Source: Pseudomonas sp. DTU_2021_1001937_2_SI_NGA_ILE_001 (lineage in GTDB: Bacteria; Pseudomonadota; Gammaproteobacteria; Pseudomonadales; Pseudomonadaceae). From it: a DNA stretch of 64,000 nt. Position 1 is the stretch's first letter. Every line of letters begins with the position of its first letter. Shown here in pieces: positions 20,001 to 28,332 of this stretch. Where the stretch lies: contig NZ_CP135971.1 of assembly GCF_032463525.1 (NCBI RefSeq), positions 5,024,501 through 5,088,500 of the forward strand, written 5' to 3'. The position numbers and the translations under genes are program-made. Below the pieces are notes generated by a model, which saw only the letters and a list, made by a program, of their open reading frames with translations, did not search any database and had not been told where the DNA came from.

Positions 20001-20619
20001 AGTGCTGATCGTGGATGATCATCCTGTCATTCGCCTTGCTGTACGGATGCTGATGGAACGCCATGGTTATGAGGTTATCGCCGAAACGGACAACGGTGTG
20101 GATGCCCTGCAACTGGCCCGCGAGCATCTGCCGGATATCGTGATCCTCGACATCGGTATCCCCAAGCTCGATGGCCTGGAAGTGATCGCGCGGCTCTCGG
20201 CCATGGCGCTGCCATTCAAGGTGCTGATCCTCACCTCCCAGGCGCCTGGGCACTTTTCCATGCGCTGCATGCAGGCTGGCGCGGCAGGCTACGTCTGCAA
20301 GCAGCAGGACCTCACCGAGCTGCTGAGCGCCATCAAGGCCGTGCTTTCCGGCTACAGCTACTTCCCCAACCAGGCCCTGCATACCGTGCGTTCCAGCATG
20401 GGCAATGCCAGCGAGGCCGACATGGTCGATCGCTTGTCGGGGCGTGAGATGATGGTGCTGCAGCAGTTGGCACGGGGCAAGACCAACAAGGAAATCGCTG
20501 ACAGCATGTTCCTCAGCAACAAGACGGTGAGTACCTACAAGACACGTCTGTTGCTCAAGCTCAATGCCCACTCACTGGTGGATCTCATCGAACTGGCGCA
20601 GAGAAACGGACTGGTATAG
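19993..20619 (+). CDS. NarL/LuxR-family response regulator
   Basis: Cytoplasmic two-component response regulator (208 aa). Receiver domain at residues 1-120 with the acidic pair D8/D9, phosphoacceptor D53 (VILDIGIPKLDG), switch Thr in LILTSQAP and Lys in GYVCKQQD. LuxR-type HTH at residues about 143-205 (LSGREMMVLQQLARGKTNKE, then NKTVSTYKTRLLLKL). It resembles the BvgA/EvgA group. No histidine kinase is adjacent, so the partner is unknown. A 25-codon leader ORF overlaps its start. Confidence 0.9.
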   Translation: MNKVLIVDDHPVIRLAVRMLMERHGYEVIAETDNGVDALQLAREHLPDIVILDIGIPKLDGLEVIARLSAMALPFKVLILTSQAPGHFSMRCMQAGAAGYVCKQQDLTELLSAIKAVLSGYSYFPNQALHTVRSSMGNASEADMVDRLSGREMMVLQQLARGKTNKEIADSMFLSNKTVSTYKTRLLLKLNAHSLVDLIELAQRNGLV

Positions 20620-20649
20620 CGCCGGGGGAGGGCGCCGGAGCTGTCTGTG

Positions 20650-20674
20650 CAAGCCTCTCTTCTGGAGAGGCTTG
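20650..20674 (+). terminator. Hairpin after the response regulator
   Basis: CAAGCCTCT-CTTCTGG-AGAGGCTTG gives a 9-bp stem about 30 bp after the stop codon. There is no T-run, so termination is only likely. Confidence 0.45.
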
Positions 20675-20693
20675 GCATGAACGGAGGAGGCTC

Positions 20694-20837
20694 TAGGTTT
20701 TGTACGAAAAGTCGGCGAGCGAAGGTCAGGCAAGGCAAAAACAGGCGAGGAAGCGGAGTTTACTGGAGTAAATGAGCATTCCGAGCCTGTTTTTAACGCA
20801 GCATGGCCGAGCGCAGGCACTTTTCGTACAAAACCTA
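20694..20837. repeat. MITE-like element, short copy
   Basis: A 144-bp element with perfect 19-bp terminal inverted repeats (TAGGTTTTGTACGAAAAGT). It is the inverse-orientation, internally deleted sister of the 232-bp copy at 8600-8831. As there, its right end supplies the TAG stop of the minus-strand neighbour, and it sits between convergent genes. It has no coding capacity. Confidence 0.8.
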
Positions 20838-21020
20838 GATGTCGAAGTCGTAGTCGGCTAATTCTTTTTGCAGGCGTCGCTCTTCAAGGAGATTGTCGAT
20901 GGTGCGGCGCTTGCTCAGATTGGTCTTTGCCGGTTCCGCTGCTGGAGCTTCGGCATCGTCCGCTTCGCTCGCGAACTCATCTTCTACGTCTACATCCAGT
21001 TGCTCTTTGCCAGTGCTCAT
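20835..21020 (-). CDS. PA3496-family protein
   Basis: A 61-aa acidic protein of the family named after PA3496 of P. aeruginosa, annotated as a putative envelope integrity protein. The N-terminal half is Asp/Glu/Ala-rich and probably disordered; the C terminus carries the conserved basic-acidic block NLSKRRTIDNLLEERRLQKE followed by LADYDFDI. Its TAG stop lies in the inverted-repeat element. The neighbour nth is conserved with this family in P. aeruginosa. Confidence 0.85.
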   Translation of the reverse strand: MSTGKEQLDVDVEDEFASEADDAEAPAAEPAKTNLSKRRTIDNLLEERRLQKELADYDFDI

Positions 21021-21126
21021 GCAAGGTGACTCCAGGCTTAGGCTGTGTTGGCGCTCCTTATAACGTCAAACCCAAAACGGGTAAAAAAGATTTTTTCAAT
21101 CGTTCGGCACGAATTGACGCTATCGC

Positions 21127-21765
21127 TCAATCGTCGGAGGTCTTGTGCTTGTAATCGCACAGGTCTTCGATCCGGCAGCTGCCGCAGCGGGGCTTGCGCG
21201 CCACACAAACATAGCGCCCGTGCAGGATCAGCCAGTGGTGGGCGTCGAGCAGATAGTTCTTTGGCACGAACTTCAGCAACTGTTTCTCCACCTCTACGAC
21301 ATTCTTGCCGGGGGCGATGCCGGTCCTGTTGCTGACCCGGAAAATATGCGTGTCTACTGCCATGGCGATCTGCCGGAAGGCAGTGTTGAGCACTACGTTG
21401 GCGGTCTTGCGCCCCACGCCGGGCAAGGCCTCCAGCGCCTCGCGGGTCTGCGGGACTTCGCTGTTGTGCTGTTCGATCAGCAGGCGGCAGGTCTCGATGA
21501 CGTTCTTGGCCTTGCTGTTGTACAGGCCGATGGTCTTGATGTACTCCGACAAACCTTCCACGCCGAGGGCGTAGATCGCTTCAGGCGTGTTGGCCACCGG
21601 GTAAAGGCGTGCCGTGGCCTTGTTGACGCTGACGTCGGTGGCCTGTGCGGACAGAATCACGGCGATCAGCAGTTCGAAGGGCGTGGTGTAGGCCAGCTCG
21701 GTCTTCGGGTCCGGGTTGTCCTCATGGAGCCTACGGAAGATTTCCTGGCGTTTGGCGGCGTTCAT
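21127..21765 (-). CDS. nth: Endonuclease III
   Basis: DNA glycosylase/AP lyase (212 aa) for oxidised pyrimidines in base-excision repair. The helix-hairpin-helix LPGVGRKTANVVLNTAF contains the catalytic Lys, and VDTHIFRV the catalytic Asp. The [4Fe-4S] ligands have the normal C-X6-C-X2-C-X5-C spacing (CVARKPRCGSCRIEDLC) at the C terminus. ATG 21765 (MNAAKRQEIFRRL) gives the usual length. It is 31 bp downstream of the RnfB-like gene. Confidence 0.96.
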   Translation of the reverse strand: MNAAKRQEIFRRLHEDNPDPKTELAYTTPFELLIAVILSAQATDVSVNKATARLYPVANTPEAIYALGVEGLSEYIKTIGLYNSKAKNVIETCRLLIEQHNSEVPQTREALEALPGVGRKTANVVLNTAFRQIAMAVDTHIFRVSNRTGIAPGKNVVEVEKQLLKFVPKNYLLDAHHWLILHGRYVCVARKPRCGSCRIEDLCDYKHKTSDD

Positions 21766-21796
21766 GGTCGGTATCCTGGTGGGCTTCTGTGAGCCC

Positions 21797-22762
21797 TCAT
21801 GGCTGTTGAGCGGCCTGCACCGCCTGTTCTGCACTGTGCAACTGGGCGTTCAAGCGGGCGAGCTGTTCGGCGTCGGCGCCGGCGGCCTGGGCTTTGTTCA
21901 GGCTGGCCCTGGCCATGGCGAGCTGGATCTTGGCACGTTTGAGGTCGACCGGCGATGTCGCTACCGGTACCGCCACGGGCGTGGGGGAGAGCGCTTCGAG
22001 ACGCGCCAGTGCCTGCTCGGCGGCTTCGACCTGATCCTTCAGCTCGATCAGGCGCATGGCCTGTTCACGGGTGGGCGGGTGGCCGAAAGCCCTGAGCGAC
22101 TTGTTCAGGCGTGCCCGGCTCATGTTCAGCTCGCTGCGTGCCTGCTTCAGTGCCTGGTCTTCCTGGCTCGTCAACGGCGCAACCGTGACAGCTGGCTGGC
22201 TCATGCGGGGCGGCGGGCTCACGTTGCGTTCCAGGCGGCGTGCACGTTCGTGCTGCAGGCGCGCACTGCGCCGTTCGAAACGCTGCCTGGCGTGATCACG
22301 TTTGCGTGCCCGGACCTGTCGTTGCTCGGCGGTCAGCGGCCAGTCACCCACCAAGGGGATGGTCGCGGTGAGGGGCAGCAGGTCGATGCAATCCACCGGG
22401 CAGGGCGCCACGCACAGATCGCAACCGGTGCATTCCTCGCTCAGAACCGTGTGCATCTGCTTGGCCGCACCCACGATGGCGTCCACCGGGCAGGCCTGGA
22501 TGCACTTGGTGCAACCGATGCACTCCGCTTCCCGGATGTAGGCCACCTGGGCGGGTGCAACGCCGCGTTGGGCCTCCAGAGGGAGGATTGTCGTGCCCAG
22601 CAGTTGGGCAAGCCCGGCGATGGTTTCCTGGCCGCCAGGTGGACATTTGTTGATCGCTTCGCCGGCTGCGATACCCTCGGCATAGGGACGGCAGCCGGCA
22701 TGGCCGCACTTGCCGCACTGGGTCTGGGGCAGCAGGGCGTCGATGCGCTGAATGAGGTTCAT
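21797..22762 (-). CDS. rnfB: RnfB-like iron-sulfur protein, no membrane anchor
   Basis: A 321-aa protein with the RnfB core: the 4Fe-4S Fes motif [15 protein letters not shown] at residues about 16-30, then two ferredoxin clusters ([14 protein letters not shown] and [14 protein letters not shown]). The C-terminal 180 residues are a charged, Ala/Gln-rich helical extension. The N-terminal membrane helix of true RnfB/RsxB is absent, and no other rnf gene (A, C, D, G, E) is beside it, although nth is. In P. aeruginosa the whole rnf operon lies next to nth, so this looks like a remaining orphan subunit. An alternative ATG exists 15 bp upstream. Confidence 0.85.
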   Translation of the reverse strand: MNLIQRIDALLPQTQCGKCGHAGCRPYAEGIAAGEAINKCPPGGQETIAGLAQLLGTTILPLEAQRGVAPAQVAYIREAECIGCTKCIQACPVDAIVGAAKQMHTVLSEECTGCDLCVAPCPVDCIDLLPLTATIPLVGDWPLTAEQRQVRARKRDHARQRFERRSARLQHERARRLERNVSPPPRMSQPAVTVAPLTSQEDQALKQARSELNMSRARLNKSLRAFGHPPTREQAMRLIELKDQVEAAEQALARLEALSPTPVAVPVATSPVDLKRAKIQLAMARASLNKAQAAGADAEQLARLNAQLHSAEQAVQAAQQP

Positions 22763-22800
22763 GCTCTGGTTACCCATGAAAACCGTAACGCCACACAGGC

Positions 22801-22838
22801 GAAAGCCCGGTAACCACCGTACAGGGCGGTTACCGGGC
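22801..22838 (-). terminator. Terminator of metG
   Basis: GCCCGGTAACC (22805-22815) and GGTTACCGGGC (22828-22838) form an 11-bp stem 12 bp after the metG stop; TTTC follows on the minus strand. Confidence 0.75.
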
Positions 22839-22850
22839 CCCGGCTCGGTA

Positions 22851-24893
22851 TTACTTGATGCGTTGGCCCGGCTTGGCGCCGCTGTCCGGGCTCAGCAGGT
22901 AGATTTCCTCGCCGCCAGGGCCGGCGGCCATCACCATGCCTTCCGATACGCCAAAGCGCATTTTGCGCGGCTTGAGGTTGGCGATCATCATGGTCAGTCG
23001 ACCTTCGAGCTTGCTCGGGTCAGGATAGGCGCTCTTGATGCCGGAAAACACGTTGCGCTGCTGGTCGCCGATGTCCAGGGTCAGGCGCAGCAGTTTGTCG
23101 GCACCTTCCACGTGCTCGGCCTTGACGATCAGCGCCACGCGCAGGTCGACGGCGGCAAAGGCATCGAATTCGATCTCCGGCGACAGCGGGTCCTTGGCCA
23201 ATTCGCCGTTGCCCTGCGGCGCTGCCGGCGCATTGGCTGCCGCCAGGTCTTCCTTCGAAGCAGTCACCATGGCTTCCACCTTGGCAGGGTCGATGCGGGT
23301 CATCAGCGCGTTGAAAGGGTTCAGCTTGTGGTTGGCCAGCAGGGTCTTGTGATCGTTCCAGGTCAGCGGTGCCACGTTGAGGAACTGTTCGGCGTCGGCC
23401 GCCAGCTTCGGCAGCACCGGCTTGAGGAAGATCACCAGCTGGCGGAACAGGTTGATGCCCAGTGCGCAGATGGCCTGGACTTCATCCTGCTTGCCTTCCT
23501 GCTTGGCCAGCGCCCAAGGTGCCTTGTCGGCGATGAAAGCGTTGGCACGGTCGGCCAGGGCCATGGTTTCACGCATGGCGCGGGCGAAGTCGCGAGCTTC
23601 GTAGGCTTCGGCAATCGACGGCGCGGCGGCCTGAAAGGCGTCGGTGAGTTCCGGCGCGATGTTGCTGTCGACCATCACCCCGTCGTTGCCCTTGTGGATG
23701 AAGCCGGCGCAGCGGCTGGCGATGTTCACCACCTTGCCGATCAGGTCGGAGTTGACCTTCTGCACGAAGTCTTCGAGGTTCAGGTCCAGGTCGTCCACGC
23801 CGCGGCCCAGCTTGGCGGCGTAGTAGTAACGCAGGTATTCCGGCGACAGGTGCTCCAGGTAGGTGCGCGCCTTGATGAAGGTGCCGCGAGACTTGGACAT
23901 CTTCTGGCCGTTCACGGTCAGGTAACCGTGCACGTTGACGGCGGTCGGCTTGCGCAGACCGGCACCTTCGAGCATGGCAGGCCAGAACAGGGCGTGGAAA
24001 TTGACGATGTCCTTGCCGATGAAGTGGTACAGCTCGGTGCTGGAGTCTTTCTGCCACCAGGCATCGAAGTCCAGTTCCGGGCGGCGTGCGCAGAGGTTCT
24101 TGAAGCTGGCGATATAGCCGATAGGCGCGTCCAGCCACACATAGAAGTACTTGCCCGGCTCGTCGGGGATCTCGAAACCGAAGTACGGCGCATCGCGGGA
24201 GATGTCCCACTGTTGCAGGCCGCTGTCCAGCCATTCGGCGATCTTGTTCGCCACGGCGTCCTGCAGGGTGCCACTGCGGGTCCACTGCTTGAGCATGGCC
24301 TCGAAGGCCGGCAGGTCGAAGAAGAAGTGCTTGGAGTCCTTGAGCACCGGCGTGGCGCCGGAGATCGCCGACTTGGGGTTCTTCAGTTCGGTCGGCGCGT
24401 AGGTGGCCCCGCATTTTTCGCAGTTGTCGCCGTACTGGTCTTCTGCCGCGCATTTCGGACAGGTGCCCTTGATGAAGCGGTCGGCCAGGAACATCTTCTT
24501 GTCTGGGTCGAAGTACTGGGTGACCGAACGCGTGGCGATGTGCCCGGCGTCGCGCAGGCGGGTGTAGATCAGGCTCGACAGCTCGCGGTTCTCTTCGCTG
24601 TGGGTCGAGTGGAAGTTGTCGAAGTCCACCAGGAAGTCGGCGAAGTCGGCACTGTGTTCGGCTTTGACGTTGTCGATCAACTGCTCGGGGGTGATGCCTT
24701 CCTTCTCTGCGCGCAGCATGATGGCCGAGCCATGGGCGTCGTCCGCGCACACGTAGATGCACTGGTTGCCGCGGTGCTTCTGGAACCGCACCCACATGTC
24801 GGTCTGGATGTACTCGAGCATGTGACCAAGGTGAATGGAACCATTGGCATAGGGCAGGGCGCTGGTAACGAGAATCTGGCGTGGCTCGGACAT
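22851..24893 (-). CDS. metG: Methionyl-tRNA synthetase
   Basis: Class I aminoacyl-tRNA synthetase (680 aa) charging tRNA(Met). The HIGH-type signature is HLGH at residues 21-24, KMSKS occurs in [12 protein letters not shown], and the zinc knuckle is CPKC ... NCEKC. The anticodon-binding helices are followed by a C-terminal EMAP/tRNA-binding domain (residues about 575-680; [20 protein letters not shown]) that makes the enzyme a dimer. Full length. Divergent from apbC. Confidence 0.98.
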   Translation of the reverse strand: MSEPRQILVTSALPYANGSIHLGHMLEYIQTDMWVRFQKHRGNQCIYVCADDAHGSAIMLRAEKEGITPEQLIDNVKAEHSADFADFLVDFDNFHSTHSEENRELSSLIYTRLRDAGHIATRSVTQYFDPDKKMFLADRFIKGTCPKCAAEDQYGDNCEKCGATYAPTELKNPKSAISGATPVLKDSKHFFFDLPAFEAMLKQWTRSGTLQDAVANKIAEWLDSGLQQWDISRDAPYFGFEIPDEPGKYFYVWLDAPIGYIASFKNLCARRPELDFDAWWQKDSSTELYHFIGKDIVNFHALFWPAMLEGAGLRKPTAVNVHGYLTVNGQKMSKSRGTFIKARTYLEHLSPEYLRYYYAAKLGRGVDDLDLNLEDFVQKVNSDLIGKVVNIASRCAGFIHKGNDGVMVDSNIAPELTDAFQAAAPSIAEAYEARDFARAMRETMALADRANAFIADKAPWALAKQEGKQDEVQAICALGINLFRQLVIFLKPVLPKLAADAEQFLNVAPLTWNDHKTLLANHKLNPFNALMTRIDPAKVEAMVTASKEDLAAANAPAAPQGNGELAKDPLSPEIEFDAFAAVDLRVALIVKAEHVEGADKLLRLTLDIGDQQRNVFSGIKSAYPDPSKLEGRLTMMIANLKPRKMRFGVSEGMVMAAGPGGEEIYLLSPDSGAKPGQRIK

Positions 24894-25056
24894 GGGGCTC
24901 GGCTACTTAGTTGAGTCAAACATGGACCGGCCACTATAAAGGCCCGCGCGTTTTTTTTCACCCTGGCAGCCCTTGACCACGCGAAAGCATGGCACCGCTC
25001 GTCATAACGGGTAGGATAGCCGCCTGTTTTACTCAAGTTTCTATTGGAGCCAGTCC

Positions 25057-26151
25057 ATGAGCGCAGTGAGCCGCGCAGCGGTGGAGACGATTCTTCGCCA
25101 GTACACCGACCCTTACCTCAACCAGGACCCGGTCAGCGCCGGTTGCGTGCGCACCATCGACATCCAGGGCGGCCAGGTCGAGGTCCAGTTGCAGCTGGGC
25201 TATGCCGCCGCACTGTTCAGCAATGGCTGGGCGCAGCTGCTGCGCACCGGCATCGAAGGACTGGAAGGCGTGACGGCGGCGAAGGTCGTGGTCATCACCC
25301 AGGTCGAGCCGCACAAGGCCCAGGCGCAGGTGCCGGGCCTGGCTAACGTGAAGAACATCATCGCCGTGGCCTCCGGCAAGGGTGGCGTCGGCAAGTCGAC
25401 CACCGCCGCCAACCTGGCCCTGGCCCTGGCCCGTGAGGGCGCACGGGTCGGTATTCTCGATGCGGATATCTATGGCCCCAGCCAGGGCATCATGTTCGGT
25501 ATCCCGGAAGGCACGCGGCCGCAGGTCAAGGACCAGAAGTGGTTCGTGCCGATTCAGGCGCATGGCGTCGAGGTCATGTCCATGGCCTTCCTCACCGACG
25601 ACAACACCCCGGTGGTGTGGCGCGGCCCCATGGTTTCCGGTGCTTTGCTGCAACTGGTGACCCAGACTGCCTGGAACGACCTGGATTACCTGGTCATCGA
25701 CATGCCGCCGGGTACCGGCGACATTCAGTTGACCCTGGCGCAGAAGGTCCCGGTGGCGGGCGCTGTGATCGTTACCACGCCTCAGGACCTGGCATTGCTG
25801 GACGCCAGGAAGGGCGTGGAGATGTTCCGCAAGGTGAACATTCCGGTGCTGGGCGTGGTGGAGAACATGGCTGTGCACATCTGCTCGAACTGCGGGCATG
25901 CCGAGCACCTGTTCGGTGAGGGGGGCGGTGCCAGGCTGGCCAGCCATTACGACGTCGAGCTGCTGGCCTCTCTGCCGCTGTCGATGCTGATCCGCGAACA
26001 GGCCGACGGCGGCAAGCCCACCGCGATTGCCGAGCCCGAGAGCCAGATCGCCATGATCTACCAGGAGCTGGCCCGCCAGGTCGGGGCGCGCATCGTCCTG
26101 CAAGAAGCCGCCAGCCCGGCGATGCCGAGCATTTCGGTAAGCGACGACTGA
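25057..26151 (+). CDS. apbC: Iron-sulfur cluster carrier ATPase ApbC/Mrp
   Basis: Cytoplasmic P-loop ATPase (364 aa) that carries and transfers Fe-S clusters. An N-terminal DUF59/MIP18-like domain (residues 1-90) is followed by the deviant Walker A SGKGGVGKSTTAANL (residues about 106-120), DMPPGTGD (Walker B region) and the cluster-ligating CSNCGH. Divergent from metG, the usual pairing in Proteobacteria. Confidence 0.96.
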   Translation: MSAVSRAAVETILRQYTDPYLNQDPVSAGCVRTIDIQGGQVEVQLQLGYAAALFSNGWAQLLRTGIEGLEGVTAAKVVVITQVEPHKAQAQVPGLANVKNIIAVASGKGGVGKSTTAANLALALAREGARVGILDADIYGPSQGIMFGIPEGTRPQVKDQKWFVPIQAHGVEVMSMAFLTDDNTPVVWRGPMVSGALLQLVTQTAWNDLDYLVIDMPPGTGDIQLTLAQKVPVAGAVIVTTPQDLALLDARKGVEMFRKVNIPVLGVVENMAVHICSNCGHAEHLFGEGGGARLASHYDVELLASLPLSMLIREQADGGKPTAIAEPESQIAMIYQELARQVGARIVLQEAASPAMPSISVSDD

Positions 26152-26155
26152 GCGG

Positions 26156-26179
26156 GTGGGGGCGAGCATGCTCGCTCCC
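26156..26179. repeat. REP-like palindrome
   Basis: GTGGGGGCGAGCATGCTCGC followed by TCCC, with the palindromic core GCGAGCATGCTCGC, lies just after the apbC stop. It resembles the GCGAGC..GCTCGC REP type also seen at 40.3 and 55.9 kb. Confidence 0.55.
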
Positions 26180-26214
26180 TATCACCGAGGTCATGCAGCA
26201 CATCAAAAAGCGGG

Positions 26215-26250
26215 CATAAAAAAACCCCGCTTTTTCAAGCGGGGTTTTTC
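26215..26250. terminator. Bidirectional terminator between apbC and cspA
   Basis: AAAACCCCGCTT-TTTC-AAGCGGGGTTTT makes a 12-bp stem, flanked by A-run on the left and T-run on the right, so it can stop transcription from both convergent genes. Confidence 0.93.
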
Positions 26251-26267
26251 GAGCGAATCAGCGCAAG

Positions 26268-26477
26268 TTAGATAACTTGTACTTCTTCAGCCTGCATGCC
26301 TTTCTGGCCGCGGGTAGCGACGAAGGAAACCTGCTGGCCTTCTTTCAGGGTTTTGAAGCCATCAACCTGGATAGCTTTGAAGTGTACGAACAGGTCGTCA
26401 CCGGATTGTGGGGTGATGAAGCCGAAGCCTTTTTCATCGTTGAACCACTTGACGGTACCGGTTTGGCGATTGGACAT
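26268..26477 (-). CDS. cspA: Cold-shock-domain protein (CspA family)
   Basis: Small RNA/DNA-binding chaperone (69 aa). The five-strand cold-shock domain has RNP1 (KGFGFITP) and RNP2 (DDLFVHF) with the aromatic surface intact ([11 protein letters not shown]). AAGGAGA lies just upstream of the ATG. The region 26478-26650 upstream gives room for the long 5' leader typical of csp mRNAs; the 304-bp interval to dcd holds no other gene. Which Csp paralogue it is cannot be told from sequence alone. Confidence 0.94.
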   Translation of the reverse strand: MSNRQTGTVKWFNDEKGFGFITPQSGDDLFVHFKAIQVDGFKTLKEGQQVSFVATRGQKGMQAEEVQVI

Positions 26478-26781
26478 GATGCATCTCCTTGGACAAAGTG
26501 AACTGCGGCTCAGGAAATACCCTGGCCGAGACTGAGTGCAAAGAGCTGGAAATTCATGGTGATGGTGATCGGTTTCAACATCTTGTAGAGATTCTCAGTG
26601 ACACAAGCAACACAGTGGCGCCACCTTAACCCTTTTTCCGGGCAGTGCCAATGGGCAGCCGAGGATTATTTGCATTCGCACGCAATGCCCGTCGGGCGTG
26701 GCTTGCGTGCCCTTTGATGGCGGCGCGTCGGACCGGTAAGATGCCCGCATATTTTTCACCACGCTATTTCAGGACACCGCC

Positions 26782-27348
26782 ATGAGCATCAAATCGGACA
26801 AGTGGATTCGCCGCATGGCGCAAGAGCACGGCATGATCGAGCCTTTCGTCGAGCGCCAGATGCGCGGTGAAGGCCAGGACCGGCTGATCTCCTTCGGCGT
26901 ATCGAGCTATGGCTACGACGTGCGCTGCGCAGACGAATTCAAGGTGTTCACCAACATCAACTCGGCGACCGTCGATCCGAAGAATTTCGACGAGAAGAGC
27001 TTCGTCGACATCAAGAGCGACGTGTGCATCATCCCGCCGAACTCCTTCGCCCTGGCACGCACCGTGGAGTACTTCCGTATCCCGCGCAACGTGCTGACCA
27101 TCTGCCTGGGCAAGAGCACCTACGCGCGCTGCGGCATCATCGTCAACGTGACGCCGCTGGAGCCTGAATGGGAAGGCCACGTGACCCTGGAGTTCTCCAA
27201 CACCACCACGCTGCCGGCGAAGATCTATGCCAACGAGGGCGTGGCGCAGATGCTGTTCCTGGAATCCGACGAAGAGTGCGAAGTGTCGTACAAGGACCGT
27301 GGCGGCAAGTACCAGGGCCAGCGCGGCGTGACCTTGCCACGTACCTGA
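26782..27348 (+). CDS. dcd: dCTP deaminase
   Basis: Trimeric enzyme (188 aa) that deaminates dCTP to dUTP, the main supply line to dTMP in Gram-negatives. The signatures [35 protein letters not shown] (substrate loop with the catalytic Glu) and the C-terminal [15 protein letters not shown] are present. Length normal; a clear dUTPase fold. Confidence 0.97.
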   Translation: MSIKSDKWIRRMAQEHGMIEPFVERQMRGEGQDRLISFGVSSYGYDVRCADEFKVFTNINSATVDPKNFDEKSFVDIKSDVCIIPPNSFALARTVEYFRIPRNVLTICLGKSTYARCGIIVNVTPLEPEWEGHVTLEFSNTTTLPAKIYANEGVAQMLFLESDEECEVSYKDRGGKYQGQRGVTLPRT

Positions 27349-27459
27349 GATCCGATTTCATCGCTTCTTCATGGAATTAATGCCCGTTTTGGCACTCTAC
27401 TGAGCGAACTGTTCTTCCCCCCACGAGCGAGTGGGTGACCAGACGCTCAGGAGTGACTC

Positions 27460-27672
27460 ATGAAGATCGATTCGAAGCCAGCTTCGCCCAACCCGGGTTC
27501 CCTCAACGAGATCGGCCTGTTGGCCTGGTCGTTGTTGGCGGACAACCAACTGAACATGGTAGGGGGCGGCATTCCCGGTCAACCAGCGCCTGACACCCCT
27601 CAGCCGCCGCAGCCCGCCGAGCCCGGCGAGCCGACGCTGCCGGACGAGCCACCACCTACCCCGGTGGCCTGA
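27460..27672 (+). CDS. Small Pro-rich peptide with double-Gly-like leader
   Basis: A 70-aa protein with AGGAG 8 bp before the ATG. The first 34 residues form a helical, hydrophilic-hydrophobic stretch ending LLADNQLNMVGGG (residues 25-37), like the L-x(4)-L-x(2)-V-x-GG-type leaders cut by C39 peptidase ABC exporters. After the glycines the peptide is Pro/Glu/Gln-rich (GQPAPDTPQPPQPAEPGEP) and ends PTPVA; no cysteine. I see no exporter or immunity gene nearby. It could be an exported peptide or an ordinary small protein with a disordered tail. Confidence 0.55.
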   Translation: MKIDSKPASPNPGSLNEIGLLAWSLLADNQLNMVGGGIPGQPAPDTPQPPQPAEPGEPTLPDEPPPTPVA

Positions 27673-27675
27673 CGC

Positions 27676-28332
27676 CTAGCCCAATTCCCATACGCCGCCA
27701 TCGCCTGTTACAAACAGGCGATGGCGTTCTTGTGCCTGCACGGCGTAGCCACCGGTGAACTCGCCGAAGGCCGGCAGCAGGCTGACGCGCTCCCCCAGCA
27801 CGAAGCACGGCAGGCGCAGACGCTGGCGCCCGCGGCCTTGCAGGTGAAAGACCGGGTGTACGTGCCCGGCCAGCACGTGATGGGTGGCATGGGCGTCGGG
27901 TTCGTGCTGCAACGCGAACGGTCCCATCAGCAGCGGCGCATCCACCACTTCGATGCCCAGGTAGCCGGGCGGGTCGCCGGCGCGGCTGTCATGGTTGCCG
28001 CGAATCAGGCACAGCCCAAGCGCCGCATGCCGCTCTCGCCAGGCGGCCAGGGCCTGCAACGTGGCAGGGGCGTGGGATTGTGGCGCATGCAGAAAGTCGC
28101 CGAGGAAGATCAACTGCTCACTCGGGTAGCGCTCCAGCAGCCGGTCGATACGTTGCAGGTTGGCCTGTGTGGTGCCATGCGGCACCGGCTGGCCCAGGCG
28201 GCGGTAGGCCGCTGCCTTGCCGAAATGCGCGTCGGCGATCAGCAGGCTGCGTCGCTGCGGGTGGTACAGCGCCTTGTCGGCCAGCAGCCAGAGGGTTTCG
28301 CCGGCCAACTGGACGGGCAGGTGTTCGTTCAT
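27676..28332 (-). CDS. pdeM: Ligase-associated metallophosphoesterase PdeM (MPE)
   Basis: Calcineurin-like metallophosphoesterase (218 aa), the DNA endonuclease/phosphodiesterase of the ligase-associated repair set. Metal-binding motifs in order: [11 protein letters not shown] (D-x-H), LGDFLHAP (GD), RGNHDSRAG (GNHD), and a GHVHPVF His motif near the C terminus. It follows lhr with a 4-bp overlap (ATGA), so they are translated together. The other two members, ligase and exonuclease, lie beyond an amino-acid transporter operon. Confidence 0.92.
   Translation of the reverse strand: MNEHLPVQLAGETLWLLADKALYHPQRRSLLIADAHFGKAAAYRRLGQPVPHGTTQANLQRIDRLLERYPSEQLIFLGDFLHAPQSHAPATLQALAAWRERHAALGLCLIRGNHDSRAGDPPGYLGIEVVDAPLLMGPFALQHEPDAHATHHVLAGHVHPVFHLQGRGRQRLRLPCFVLGERVSLLPAFGEFTGGYAVQAQERHRLFVTGDGGVWELG

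Noticed and set aside
22752..24914. 720-codon open frame antisense to metG
   Set aside because: It mirrors metG, has no ribosome site, and its translation is the His/Val/Gly-rich type produced by the opposite strand of GC-rich genes.
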